Assembly: GCA_017395685.1 (NCBI GenBank)
Contig: JAFQOD010000069.1
Location: forward strand, 1 to 33,131
DNA length: 33,131 nucleotides
Reading direction: 5' to 3'
Source of the DNA: Clostridia bacterium
Lineage (GTDB): Bacteria > Bacillota > Clostridia > Christensenellales > Aristaeellaceae
The position numbers and the translations under genes were made by a program. Shown one piece after another: positions 24,159-32,405 of the stretch (its first letter is position 1; every line of letters starts with the position of its first letter). The notes under the pieces were generated by a model that was given only the letters and a program-made list of their open reading frames with translations, made no database searches and had not been told where the DNA came from.

Positions 24159-24648
24159 TATCATCATCCGCAGGATGGGCTTGCCTGATGTGGAGGCAGT
24201 ACATGCCATTGAGGCCGCTACCTTTCCCAAGCCCTGGACGAAAGAAGATTTTGAAAAGGAAATGACCCAGAATCGCTGCGCCCGGTATCTGGTGGCGGAA
24301 GAAGATGGAAAGGTGATTGGCTTTGCCGGGGCATGGATCGTGCTGGATGAAGCCCATGTAACCAATATTGCCGTTACTCAGGCGTGCCGGGGCCGGGGCA
24401 TCGGGAAGATGCTTACTGAAGGCCTGATGCATTATGCCGCCAACCTGGGGGTGGTCTATGCCACGCTGGAGGTACGCAGAAGCAATACCGTGGCCCAGAA
24501 TCTGTACAAAAAACTGAATTTTGAGTATGTGGGCGTTCGCAAGCGCTATTATGAGGATAATGGGGAGGACGCCTTCCTCTTCTGCTGTCAGCATATGCCT
24601 GCCCCTGATCCGGATTTTGAGGAAGAGGAAAGCATTACGGAGGAATAA
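24151..24648 (+). CDS. rimI: Ribosomal protein alanine N-acetyltransferase RimI-like (GNAT)
   Basis: The 165-residue protein has one GNAT domain. HVTNIAVTQACRGRGIGKML (about 69-88) is the acetyl-CoA-binding motif, and LEVRRSNTVAQNLYKKLNF (about 109-127) is the typical RimI ending. It acetylates N-terminal amino groups, classically of ribosomal protein S18. The C-terminal tail (about 150-165) is acidic. In many Firmicutes tsaD follows rimI; here an AraC regulator follows instead. Confidence 0.88.
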   Translation: MSNIIIRRMGLPDVEAVHAIEAATFPKPWTKEDFEKEMTQNRCARYLVAEEDGKVIGFAGAWIVLDEAHVTNIAVTQACRGRGIGKMLTEGLMHYAANLGVVYATLEVRRSNTVAQNLYKKLNFEYVGVRKRYYEDNGEDAFLFCCQHMPAPDPDFEEEESITEE

Positions 24649-24650
24649 TC

Positions 24651-25490
24651 ATGCCCTTCCAGCTGAACCGCCTGTATCATCCGCTCACCGCTCAGCCCTT
24701 TTCCATTACCCCGGATTACCGGGAAATGGCCCCCTGCGCCCCGCTGCGGCCTTATATCTGCTGCTTCTGGGGCGCAGATGCATTTCACAGCCCATGGGAA
24801 GAGGAAAGGCAGGTGCCAGGCCTTGTGACCCCGGACACCTGCATGGATGTGATCCTTTCCCTGAATTTTTCCAGGAATACGGTAGAGGATACCTTCTGCG
24901 GCATCAATGATGCATCCTTTGCCTCCTTTTCTGCCCCCACTCCCGATCAGACCACCACCTTCGCCATCCGCTTCTATGCCTGGAGCGTCATTCTTTTTTC
25001 GGATGAGGATATGGGGCATTCCCTCAATTACCACGGGGAGAGCGGCGCCTATTTCAGCCGTCTGAAAAGGGATCTGTTCTGGCTGCTGATGGATACAGAA
25101 ACATTGGAAGACAGGGCGAAGATCACGGAAAAATACTTGCTGGGCCGCATCAGGCCCTCTATGGAAAATGCAGATGTGATGAATGCCCTCTATGCTATGA
25201 TTTCTTCGAAGGGAGGGCAGGATATCCGCAGTATTGCGGAGGGCCTGGCCCTCAGTTCCCGGCAGCTGGAGAGGATTTTCAAGCAGCAGGTGGGCGTTTC
25301 CCCCAAGAAAATGAGCGATATGATCCGCTATCAGTTGCTCTGGCAGGAAATGATCTCTTCGCCCTGTATGGATATGGCGGATGCGGCCCTGAAATACGGA
25401 TATTTTGATCAGGCCCATCTGATCAATGATTTCAGAAAATATCATACCATGGCCCCGGCAGAGGCATTGAAGTTTGCCGGACGGAAGTGA
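24651..25490 (+). CDS. AraC-family transcriptional regulator
   Basis: The 279-residue protein has an N-terminal sensing half with a cupin-like pattern (APLRPYICCFWGA, then VTPDTCMDVILS) and a C-terminal double HTH (about 180-275). The HTH includes IRSIAEGLALSSRQLERIFKQ and the family-typical DAALKYGYFDQAHLINDFRKY with a following APAEAL. The ligand is unknown. It begins two bases after rimI and may be read from that operon. The next two genes lie in the same direction 70 bases on and are candidates for control by it. Confidence 0.85.
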   Translation: MPFQLNRLYHPLTAQPFSITPDYREMAPCAPLRPYICCFWGADAFHSPWEEERQVPGLVTPDTCMDVILSLNFSRNTVEDTFCGINDASFASFSAPTPDQTTTFAIRFYAWSVILFSDEDMGHSLNYHGESGAYFSRLKRDLFWLLMDTETLEDRAKITEKYLLGRIRPSMENADVMNALYAMISSKGGQDIRSIAEGLALSSRQLERIFKQQVGVSPKKMSDMIRYQLLWQEMISSPCMDMADAALKYGYFDQAHLINDFRKYHTMAPAEALKFAGRK

Positions 25491-25559
25491 ATCTGTCGCA
25501 TTTTTCCAAGACAGCATGGCTTTCTTTATCGTATGATCGGAAAAAAAGGAGGGAATTCC

Positions 25560-26483
25560 ATGAATCCACTGCAGCAAAATGCCAGGCGCTTTATTTATCG
25601 CCATGCCCGGGCACTGGATGTGGCCCGGTATCAATATCATTTTGAACAGGGGAGCAAGGATGCGGTGATGCTGGCCTTATCTGCCTATCAGAATGAGGAT
25701 GGGGGCTTCGGCCATGCCCTGGAGCAGGATTCGTGGAATCCCCATTCCTGGCCCATTCCCACCTGCACAGCAGTATCCATCATCCGGGAGATCGGCTGGG
25801 AGGATCGGGAGCATCCGGTAATTCAGGGCCTGATCCGCTATTTGACAAGCGGTGCGGATTTTGACGGCCGGGTATGGGCCTGTATGGTGAAAACCAATAA
25901 TGATTATCCCCATGCCCCCTGGTGGGAAATGGGATCGGAAAGCACCTGCCATCAGGATTATAATCCCGGGGCGGGGCTGGCGGGCTTCCTGATCCGTTTT
26001 TGTGAAAAGGGAAGCGCAGCCTATGCCCTTGGCAAACGCATCGCTGAGGAGGCCTATCAGGCCTATATGGGGAAAGATCTGCTGGAGGATATGCATGAAT
26101 CTACCCTGTATCTGCAGCTTATGGAGGACGCCAGGATTGCCTGCTTTGAAAGCGATATTTTTGACGCTGATCAGCTGGAGGAAAAATTGCGCCGCCAGGT
26201 GAGCCATCTGATCACCAAGGATAAGGAAGCCTGGAAAAAATGGTATATCTGCCGTCCCAGCCAGTTTTTCAATCAGAAGGACACTGTATGGTACCGGGAT
26301 AATCAGGAATGGGCAGATTTTGAATGTGATTTTATCCGCAAATCCCAGGAAGAGGATGGCGGATGGGCGATCCATTGGAGCTGGCAGGATTATCCTGAGG
26401 CCTGGGCCATCAGTAAAAACTGGTGGCGGGGCACGGTGGCAGTGAATTATCTTTTATATCTGAAAGGAATGGGTGAGGAATGA
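25560..26483 (+). CDS. Predicted alpha/alpha-barrel (prenyltransferase/terpenoid-cyclase-fold) protein
   Basis: The 307-residue soluble protein carries two QEDGGF-type repeats of the alpha6/alpha6 barrel superfamily: YQNEDGGFGHALEQD (about 41-55) and SQEEDGGWAIHWSW (about 262-275). It also has internal LIRYL- and LIRF-type helices. No DXDD or other cyclase acid motif, no zinc ligands of protein prenyltransferases and no signal peptide are visible, so the catalytic function is unknown. I chose ATG 25560 behind AAGGAGGG; an ATG at 25533 adds nine residues and encodes part of the ribosome binding region. It overlaps the following VOC gene by four bases (ATGA). Confidence 0.6.
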   Translation: MNPLQQNARRFIYRHARALDVARYQYHFEQGSKDAVMLALSAYQNEDGGFGHALEQDSWNPHSWPIPTCTAVSIIREIGWEDREHPVIQGLIRYLTSGADFDGRVWACMVKTNNDYPHAPWWEMGSESTCHQDYNPGAGLAGFLIRFCEKGSAAYALGKRIAEEAYQAYMGKDLLEDMHESTLYLQLMEDARIACFESDIFDADQLEEKLRRQVSHLITKDKEAWKKWYICRPSQFFNQKDTVWYRDNQEWADFECDFIRKSQEEDGGWAIHWSWQDYPEAWAISKNWWRGTVAVNYLLYLKGMGEE

Positions 26484-26896
26484 AAATTGTGCCCAATCTG
26501 CGATTCTGCGGCCAATGCGGGCAGGCGATGAGGCTGTATGAAAAAGTTTTTGGCGGAAAAATCACCTGTCTGTTGCATTACAGTGCCGCTGTTTCCCAGG
26601 ATTATGATACGGCAGATTGGCCGGAGGAAAAATTACAGGCGGTCTATCATGGGGAAATGATGATCGGAGAAATGCGGTTTATGATGTGCGATGATTTTGT
26701 GCATGATGCCGCCCCAGGGGATCGGATTGCCATGAATGTAACTTTTAGTGATCCACAAGCGGCCCGGGAGGCCTTTGATGCCATGATGGGGGAGGGGGCG
26801 TCCATCGTTGTGGAGCCCCATACCACGACATACAGCCCTTTTATGGCAGTGATCCAGGATCCATTTGGCATTCGCTGGGGGATCGTGACGGAATAA
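26480..26896 (+). CDS. VOC-superfamily (PhnB/YjdN-like) protein
   Basis: The 138-residue protein has the two beta-alpha-beta-beta-beta halves of the vicinal-oxygen-chelate fold: PNLRFCGQCGQAMRLYEKVFGG at the start, and SPFMAVIQDPFGIRWGI at the end. The PhnB/YjdN subgroup typically has this layout (about 135-150 residues). The substrate is unknown. It is coupled by ATGA overlap to the barrel protein. No terminator is obvious, and the permease promoter begins eight bases after the stop. Confidence 0.8.
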   Translation: MKIVPNLRFCGQCGQAMRLYEKVFGGKITCLLHYSAAVSQDYDTADWPEEKLQAVYHGEMMIGEMRFMMCDDFVHDAAPGDRIAMNVTFSDPQAAREAFDAMMGEGASIVVEPHTTTYSPFMAVIQDPFGIRWGIVTE

Positions 26897-26903
26897 AAAT
26901 ATC

Positions 26904-26932
26904 TTGACAGAACGGCAGCTTACGCATATGAT
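26904..26932 (+). promoter_or_regulatory. Promoter of the ion-transporter permease gene
   Basis: TTGACA (26904-26909), 17 bases, TATGAT (26927-26932). Predicted start is near 26939. Confidence 0.8.
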
Positions 26933-26934
26933 AT

Positions 26935-26945
26935 GGAACGGTTCC
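26935..26945. promoter_or_regulatory. Small palindrome at the permease transcription start
   Basis: GGAAC-G-GTTCC is a perfect 11-base palindrome covering the predicted start (26939). It could be a repressor site, but short palindromes arise by chance. Confidence 0.3.
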
Positions 26946-26976
26946 GCTGATTTTACCAAAGTGAGGCGCATGTTCC

Positions 26977-28119
26977 ATGGCTGATGCTGCTGTTGCTTCT
27001 CAGCGCCCTGAAAAAGGGCGCTTTGTTGTGCTGGTAAAGAAAAACGCTGTGCTGGTCATTGCTTTCCTGGCGGCGGTGATTTCCGCTTTTCTGGTGCCGC
27101 CGGACGGGGAATACCTGGGATACTTTGATGTGAAGACGCTGTGCTGCCTGTTTGGTACGCTGGCGGTGGTCTGCGCCCTGAAGAACATCCATTTCTTTTC
27201 TATCCTGGCCAGCCGGATCATCCAATTGACGGGCAATTCCCGGATTGCGGCGCTGACGCTGATTTATATCACCTTTATCGGCTCCATGCTCATTGCCAAT
27301 GATATGGCGCTGATCACTTTCCTGCCTCTTGGGTATTATGTTTTCTCCGTTGCCGGCAGGAAGGATGAGGTGGCCACCGTATTCATTCTGCAGAATATTG
27401 CGGCCAATCTGGGCGGCATGCTCACCCCCTTCGGAAATCCCCAGAATCTGTATCTGTATCAGCGCTTCAATATCCCTACCGGGGAATTCATGGGCATTAT
27501 GCTCTGGCCCTTTTTGATTGCTGTGGCGCTGATTACGGTCTGCTGTCTGCTGGTACCCAGGCACAGCCTCAGGGTCAGCCCCAAGAAGGATGAAATTTTG
27601 CCTGCCGGCAGGACGGCGGTTTATATTGCGCTTTTTGCTCTTACAATTTTCATGGTATTCCGGCTTCTGCCGCCCTGGCTGGTGCTGGTGATTGTGGTGG
27701 GGGCGCTGCTGATTATGGATCGGAGAGCGCTGCGCCAGGTGGATTATGGGCTGCTGCTTACGTTTGTATGCTTTTTCATTTTCTCCGGAAATATGGGCAG
27801 GGTGCCTGTGATCCGGGAATTTTTCTCCGGGCTGCTGGAAAAGAATGCGCTGCTGACAGCCGCCCTTTCCTGCCAGGTGATTTCCAATGTGCCTTCCGCC
27901 ATTTTGCTCTCCCAGTTTACAGAGAATTATGCGCCGCTGCTGGTGGGCGTCAATATCGGCGGCGCAGGCACGCTGATTGCATCCCTTGCCAGCCTGATTA
28001 CCTTCCGGGAGTTTTCCGCCCATTACCGGGAATGCACCCGACTGTATCTTGTGCGCTTCACGCTGCTGAATTTTGGTTTTCTTATCATTCTGGCCCTGTG
28101 CTGCAGCCTGATCATGTAA
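26977..28119 (+). CDS. Ion-transporter superfamily permease (ArsB/NhaD/SLC13-like)
   Basis: The 380-residue protein has about 10-11 helices with the two-fold repeat of the IT superfamily. Likely ligand-binding loops are SMLIANDMALITFLPL (about 106-121), NLGGMLTPFGNPQNLYLY (about 146-163) and, in the second half, SNVPSAILL plus GVNIGGAGTLIASLASLI (about 325-342). Transported ions for relatives are dicarboxylates, citrate, arsenite or Na+/H+; which applies here is not visible. The first 16 codons contain a GC-rich hairpin (27002-27022). A later GTG at 27028 preceded by AAGGG is a possible alternative start, which would put the hairpin in the leader. Confidence 0.8.
   Translation: MADAAVASQRPEKGRFVVLVKKNAVLVIAFLAAVISAFLVPPDGEYLGYFDVKTLCCLFGTLAVVCALKNIHFFSILASRIIQLTGNSRIAALTLIYITFIGSMLIANDMALITFLPLGYYVFSVAGRKDEVATVFILQNIAANLGGMLTPFGNPQNLYLYQRFNIPTGEFMGIMLWPFLIAVALITVCCLLVPRHSLRVSPKKDEILPAGRTAVYIALFALTIFMVFRLLPPWLVLVIVVGALLIMDRRALRQVDYGLLLTFVCFFIFSGNMGRVPVIREFFSGLLEKNALLTAALSCQVISNVPSAILLSQFTENYAPLLVGVNIGGAGTLIASLASLITFREFSAHYRECTRLYLVRFTLLNFGFLIILALCCSLIM
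27002..27022 (+). repeat. Perfect hairpin within the first codons of the permease gene
   Basis: AGCGCCCT (27002-27009) and AGGGCGCT (27015-27022) form a perfect 8-bp stem with a GAAAA loop, followed by TTGTTG. It resembles a weak terminator or translation-control hairpin. Confidence 0.45.
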
Positions 28120-28149
28120 ATAAATTTGAAAAAAATTTAGAAAAACCTA

Positions 28150-28179
28150 TTGCCAACCAACCACAAGATATGGTATAAT
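28150..28179 (+). promoter_or_regulatory. Promoter of rplS
   Basis: TTGCCA (28150-28155), 18 bases, TATAAT (28174-28179) with an extended TGG just upstream: strong, as expected for a ribosomal protein gene. Predicted start is near 28186. Confidence 0.85.
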
Positions 28180-28185
28180 TCATCT

Positions 28186-28259
28186 GTTGCCAAAACGGGC
28201 GGTCCGCTGGCGGCCAAGTGCCGCGCATGAACGTCTATGAGGGAAGGAGGAACTATTCA
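28186..28259 (+). ncRNA. Possible L19 leader RNA upstream of rplS
   Basis: The 74-base leader contains a foldable GC-rich segment at about 28197-28225: GCGG..CCGC outside and GGTC..GGCC inside. Autoregulatory L19 leaders are known in Firmicutes. I cannot confirm the consensus by eye. Confidence 0.3.
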
Positions 28260-28610
28260 ATGAGCGAAATCATCCGTTCTATCGAACAGGCGCAGCTCCG
28301 TACCGATCTGCCCAGCTTCAACGTCGGCGATACCCTGCGGGTATTCGTTAAGGTTGTGGAAGGCAGCCGCGAACGTCTTCAGGCGTTTGAGGGTACTGTG
28401 ATTGCCAAGCGCAATGGCTCCAGCCGGGAAACCTTCACCGTTCGCCGTGTATCCTACGGCATCGGCGTAGAGCGTACTTTCCCCCTGCATTCTCCCCGTG
28501 TGGATCATATCGAAATCATCCGCCGTGGTAAGGTGCGCCGGGCCAAGCTGTATTACCTGCGTAATCTGCAGGGCAAGGCTGCCAAGATCAAGGAAGCTGG
28601 CCGCCGCTAA
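28260..28610 (+). CDS. rplS: Large ribosomal subunit protein bL19
   Basis: The 116-residue length is normal for bL19. Recognisable segments are [18 protein letters not shown] (about 18-35), [44 protein letters not shown] and a basic C-terminus [22 protein letters not shown]. It sits at the 30S-50S interface. Start is ATG 28260 behind GGAAGGAGG; an in-frame ATG at 28218 lies in the leader. It is monocistronic: strong promoter before it, terminator directly after. The usual rimM/trmD neighbours are absent. Confidence 0.97.
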   Translation: MSEIIRSIEQAQLRTDLPSFNVGDTLRVFVKVVEGSRERLQAFEGTVIAKRNGSSRETFTVRRVSYGIGVERTFPLHSPRVDHIEIIRRGKVRRAKLYYLRNLQGKAAKIKEAGRR

Positions 28611-28623
28611 TAACAGCATTCCG

Positions 28624-28651
28624 AAGGTCATCCCGTTGGGGTGGCCTTTTT
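28624..28651 (+). terminator. Intrinsic terminator of rplS
   Basis: AAGGTCATCCC (28624-28634) pairs with GGGGTGGCCTT (28638-28648) through 11 pairs (two G-T), with loop GTT, then TTT. Confidence 0.88.
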
Positions 28652-28660
28652 CTGTGTGGT

Positions 28661-28694
28661 ATGGCAAAAGGGTGGCCTCATCCCTCTTTTGCCA
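28661..28694. repeat. Second inverted repeat downstream of rplS
   Basis: ATGGCAAAAG (28661-28670) and CTTTTGCCAT (28685-28694) are perfect 10-base arms around a 14-base centre. No T run follows on the plus strand. It lies between the rplS terminator and the next promoter, in the longest gap of the window (28611-28804). Confidence 0.55.
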
Positions 28695-28725
28695 TGATCT
28701 TGCCTTAAAATGACAGCCAATTCTG

Positions 28726-28754
28726 TTGCGTTTGCCAGCGATTTGGAGTATAAT
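28726..28754 (+). promoter_or_regulatory. Promoter of the phosphodiesterase gene
   Basis: TTGCGT (28726-28731), 17 bases, TATAAT (28749-28754). The gene starts about 45 bases after the predicted start site. Confidence 0.7.
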
Positions 28755-28804
28755 ATACATTGGTATTTTTCAATGCGGCAGGATAATCAGAAGGGGGGCT
28801 CCTG

Positions 28805-29632
28805 ATGGCCTGGGGAATCATTGCGGCGGTTTTTCTGCTTTTGATTTTTGCCTATATCTTTCAGGTGGCTCCATTCTTTATCAAACGAAAACGGGATTTT
28901 TCCCCGTTCAAGGTAAAGGCCTATGCCCATCGGGGGCTGCATGATGTATCAGCCGGCATCCCGGAAAATTCCCTTGCCGCTTTCAGAAGGGCAAAGGAAA
29001 AGGGCTATGGCGTGGAGCTGGATGTATTCCTTACATCTGACGGCCATATGGTGGTGCATCATGATCGCTCGCTGAAGCGCATCTGCGGCATAGACAGGAA
29101 TATCGATCAGATGACGCTGGAAGAGGTCAGGGCGCTCACCCTTTCCGGTACGGATGAAAGGATTCCAACCCTGGATGAGGTGCTTTCCCTGATTGACGGA
29201 AAAATCCCGATGATCATCGAGATGAAATCCGATCGGGGGCCGATGGCCCGTGCGCTGCCGCCCGTTCTCCATGCACGGATGCAGCAATATCAGGGCCCCT
29301 ATTGCGTGGAATCCTTTGATCCTTTCATGCTGCATTGGTATAAAAAGCATGCGCCCCAGGTGATCCGGGGCCAGCTGTGCTATGATCAGCGGCGAATGGA
29401 AGGAAAATATGAATCCCTGTTTATGTTTTTCTATGCCCACATGCCCATGAATCTGCTGTCCAGGCCGGATTTTCTGGCCTATGAATACCGATCCCGGAGG
29501 AATTTTTCCTTTCGGCTGGTAAGCTGTCTGTTCCGGCCGCTGCTGGTGGCCTGGACGGTGCGGGATCAGCAAACATACAATCAACTGCAATCAACATTTG
29601 ATTGGCAGATCTTTGAGGGGTTTGAACCATAA
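28805..29632 (+). CDS. Membrane-anchored glycerophosphodiester phosphodiesterase
   Basis: The 275-residue protein has an N-terminal membrane helix (about 3-24) and a GDPD TIM barrel: AHRGLHDVSAGIPENSLAAF (about 40-59), GVELDVFLTSDGHMVVHHD (about 68-86) and IPTLDEVLSL (about 117-126), with IIEMKS following. His41/Arg42, Glu70/Asp72 and His85 are the expected catalytic and metal residues. It hydrolyses glycerophosphodiesters, releasing glycerol-3-phosphate. Start is ATG 28805 behind AAGGGGGG. greA follows after 32 bases and may share the transcript. Confidence 0.85.
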   Translation: MAWGIIAAVFLLLIFAYIFQVAPFFIKRKRDFSPFKVKAYAHRGLHDVSAGIPENSLAAFRRAKEKGYGVELDVFLTSDGHMVVHHDRSLKRICGIDRNIDQMTLEEVRALTLSGTDERIPTLDEVLSLIDGKIPMIIEMKSDRGPMARALPPVLHARMQQYQGPYCVESFDPFMLHWYKKHAPQVIRGQLCYDQRRMEGKYESLFMFFYAHMPMNLLSRPDFLAYEYRSRRNFSFRLVSCLFRPLLVAWTVRDQQTYNQLQSTFDWQIFEGFEP

Positions 29633-29664
29633 CCTCGGGAAAAAAGAAAAGGAGATAGATCAAG

Positions 29665-30156
29665 ATGAGCGAAATCCATGAACACGTAAATAAAACCGTC
29701 GTTTCTGCTGAAGGCATGAAAAAGCTGGAAGAAAAGCTGCAGTACCTGACCACTGTCCGCCGGGCGGAAGTGGCTGAGCAGATTGCCATCGCCCGCGGCT
29801 TCGGCGATCTGAGTGAAAATGCCGAATACGATGAAGCCAAGAATGAGCAGTCCCGTCTGGAAGCGGAAATCATTGAGCTGGAAAATGCCATCCGCACCGC
29901 CATCATTATCGATGACAGCGATATTTCCACCGATTCTGTGAATGTGGGAACCACCGTGAAGGTGCTCTATGTGGAAGACGGCGATGAAGAAGAATATGCC
30001 ATCGTGGGCGCCCGGGAAAGCGATCCCATGAACAATCGCATCTCCAATGAATGCCCCATCGGCGCTGCTTTGCTGGGCCACAAGGAAGGGGAAACCGTGA
30101 TGGTAGATGCCCCCGACGGCTCCGTCGCCCTGAAGATTCTGGAAATCCGCCGGTAA
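29665..30156 (+). CDS. greA: Transcription elongation factor GreA
   Basis: The 163-residue protein has the GreA coiled-coil hairpin (about 14-85), including LQYLTTVRRAEVAEQIAIA and the family signature GDLSENAEYDEAKNEQSRLE (about 48-67). The C-terminal globular domain has VGARESDPMNNRISNECPIGAALLG. It rescues backtracked RNA polymerase by stimulating transcript cleavage; the acidic Asp-Glu pair at the hairpin tip (DLSENAEYDEA) is present. The ribosome binding site is AAGGAGAT. It precedes lysS by 37 bases, an arrangement common in Firmicutes. Confidence 0.96.
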   Translation: MSEIHEHVNKTVVSAEGMKKLEEKLQYLTTVRRAEVAEQIAIARGFGDLSENAEYDEAKNEQSRLEAEIIELENAIRTAIIIDDSDISTDSVNVGTTVKVLYVEDGDEEEYAIVGARESDPMNNRISNECPIGAALLGHKEGETVMVDAPDGSVALKILEIRR

Positions 30157-30193
30157 TTTCCCAAACATTTACCAACGAAATGAGGTTTTATTC

Positions 30194-31684
30194 ATGACCC
30201 AGGAACAGAACGTAATCAATTATTCCGAGCAGGAGCAGATCCGCCGGGAAAAGCTGGCCGCCCTGCAGCAGGCCGGTCATGATCCCTATGAAATTACCCA
30301 TTATGATGTGACCCATCATAGCCAGGATATCATCAGCAATTTTGCGGATGATGCCGAACCTGTCGAAGTTTCCGTGGCCGGCCGGATGTTGAGCCGCCGC
30401 GTAATGGGCAAGGCTTCCTTTGCCAGCCTTCTGGATCGCCAGGGCAATATCCAGATCTATGTTACCCGGGATGATCTGGGCGAAGAAGCGTATGCTGCCT
30501 TCAAAAAGAGCGATATCGGCGATATTTTCGGTGTGAAGGGCTTTCCTTTCCGTACCAAGACTGGCATGGTTTCCATCCATGTGAAGGAAATGACGCTGCT
30601 GAGCAAGTCCCTGAAGGTGCTGCCCGAAAAGTTCCACGGCCTGGTAGATACCGATCTGCGCTTCCGTCAGCGTTATCTGGATCTGATCGTGAATCCTGAA
30701 GTGAAGCGGAATTTCATCATCCGCTCCCAGTTCATCAAGTTCATGCGCAATTATCTGGATGATATGGGCTATATCGAGGTGGAAACCCCGGTGCTCAATA
30801 CCATCGCCGGCGGCGCAACTGCCCGCCCCTTTGTGACCCATCACAACACCCTGGATATCAATATGTACATGCGCATCGCCACCGAGCTGCCCCTTAAGCG
30901 GCTGATCGTGGGCGGCATGGACCGGGTGTATGAAATCGGCCGTATTTTCCGCAATGAAGGCATGGATCCCAAGCATAATCCCGAATTCACCTCTGTGGAA
31001 CTGTATCAGGCCTATGCCGATTTCCATGATATGATGGATATCTGCGAAGGCATCATTTCCGGGGCCGCCAAGGAAATCCTGGGCACCTATGAAGTGGAAT
31101 GGATGGGCGAAAAGATCAATCTGGCCCCCGGCTGGCGGCGCCTTACCATGGTGGAAGCCGTCAAGGAATATGTAGGCATTGACTTTGGCGCCATAATCGA
31201 TGACGCCCAGGCTGTTGCCGCCGCCAAGGAAAAGGGCGTGGAACTGGCCAAAACCGCCGATCAGACCTGGGGCAATGCCCTGTATGCCTGCTTCGATCAG
31301 AAGGTGGAAGAGCATCTGATTCAGCCCACCTTTATTACCATGTATCCTGTGGAAGTATCCCCCCTCACCAAGCGTAGCCCCGAAGATCCCCGGCTCACAG
31401 AACGCTTTGAGGCCTTCATCTGCCACAGCGAAATGGGCAATGCTTATTCCGAACTGAATGATCCTATTGATCAGCGGGCCCGCTTTGAAAAGCAGCTGGA
31501 ACTGCGTGAGCGGGGCGATGATGAAGCCGAAATGCTGGATGAGGATTTCCTCAATGCCCTGGAATACGGCATGCCCCCCACTGGCGGTATGGGCATCGGC
31601 ATTGACCGGTGCGTAATGCTGCTCACCGGCAGCGATACCATCCGCGAAGTCATTCTTTTCCCCACCATGAAGCCCCGGGATTGA
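30194..31684 (+). CDS. lysS: Lysyl-tRNA synthetase, class II
   Basis: The 496-residue protein has an N-terminal OB fold (about 55-150: VSVAGRMLSRRVMGKASFASL) and a class II catalytic domain. Motif 1 is near MGYIEVETPVL, motif 2 is GRIFRNEGMDPKHNPEF (about 251-267), and motif 3 is GGMGIGIDRCVMLLT (about 466-480). It charges tRNA-Lys with lysine using ATP. The N-terminus includes a QxQIRREKL-type helix. Start is ATG 30194 after TGAGGT; this ribosome binding site is weaker than those of neighbouring genes. Confidence 0.97.
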   Translation: MTQEQNVINYSEQEQIRREKLAALQQAGHDPYEITHYDVTHHSQDIISNFADDAEPVEVSVAGRMLSRRVMGKASFASLLDRQGNIQIYVTRDDLGEEAYAAFKKSDIGDIFGVKGFPFRTKTGMVSIHVKEMTLLSKSLKVLPEKFHGLVDTDLRFRQRYLDLIVNPEVKRNFIIRSQFIKFMRNYLDDMGYIEVETPVLNTIAGGATARPFVTHHNTLDINMYMRIATELPLKRLIVGGMDRVYEIGRIFRNEGMDPKHNPEFTSVELYQAYADFHDMMDICEGIISGAAKEILGTYEVEWMGEKINLAPGWRRLTMVEAVKEYVGIDFGAIIDDAQAVAAAKEKGVELAKTADQTWGNALYACFDQKVEEHLIQPTFITMYPVEVSPLTKRSPEDPRLTERFEAFICHSEMGNAYSELNDPIDQRARFEKQLELRERGDDEAEMLDEDFLNALEYGMPPTGGMGIGIDRCVMLLTGSDTIREVILFPTMKPRD

Positions 31685-31698
31685 TAAAGGAGAATACC

Positions 31699-32397
31699 AT
31701 GCATATCAACACCCCCCTGACCAAAGAAAGGCTGCGCAATCATCTGACCTATTCCAGCTGGAAATATGTGCTGCTGGTGATCTGTGCCGTTTTCGGGTGG
31801 AGCCTGATTTATACCATGACTGCTCCGCAGGTGCCGCAGGATAAAAGAATTGATGTTTATCTGCTTTCCTATTCCACGGAAACGGAATTGTCGGATGCAT
31901 TTATTCAGCCTATCGGCGCTGCTGTTGTGCCGGAAATGGAAAGAGTATCTTCTGTGGTTTTGTTCCCGGATGAAACCTACAGCAGCATGCAGCTGACGGC
32001 ATATTTTGCAGCGGGGGACGGCGATATCTATTTCCTCCCGGAAACATATTTCAAATCCTTTGCTTCCGGCGGTACTTTCCTGCCCCTGGAGGATCTGGTG
32101 GCCAACGGCACCATCGATGTGGGGGATGTGGATCTGACCAAGGGCTATGTCACCTATGTTGATTCGTATGATGAGAATATGCGCCCCATCATCGGGGATC
32201 AGCATCTCTATGGCATCCCGCTGGATTCCTTCTATGGCTATATCGAGGGGATGAATATGGATAATCGGGGCATGTATGCCGTGATTACCGTCAATAATCA
32301 GAATGACGAAAATGTAATTCCCTTCTTTAATGCGCTGCTGCAGGCTGGCCGGGGCGAAATGCCCGGCTGGATGAAGGAACAGCTGGAAAAGCAATAA
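31699..32397 (+). CDS. Membrane-anchored extracytoplasmic protein of unknown function
   Basis: The 232-residue protein has one N-terminal helix (about 20-40) after a short basic cytoplasmic segment, and an extracytoplasmic domain. I do not recognise the family. The pattern GDIYFLPETYFKSFASGGTFLPLEDL (given here in part: DIYFLPET, then FLPLEDLV) resembles the core of solute-binding proteins, where a bound state is read from a two-lobed fold. The protein is too short for a full one. I chose ATG 31699 behind AAAGGAG; a longer reading from 31609 lies inside lysS. It is 14 bases after lysS and probably cotranscribed. Confidence 0.55.
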   Translation: MHINTPLTKERLRNHLTYSSWKYVLLVICAVFGWSLIYTMTAPQVPQDKRIDVYLLSYSTETELSDAFIQPIGAAVVPEMERVSSVVLFPDETYSSMQLTAYFAAGDGDIYFLPETYFKSFASGGTFLPLEDLVANGTIDVGDVDLTKGYVTYVDSYDENMRPIIGDQHLYGIPLDSFYGYIEGMNMDNRGMYAVITVNNQNDENVIPFFNALLQAGRGEMPGWMKEQLEKQ

Positions 32398-32405
32398 ACC
32401 ATCAC

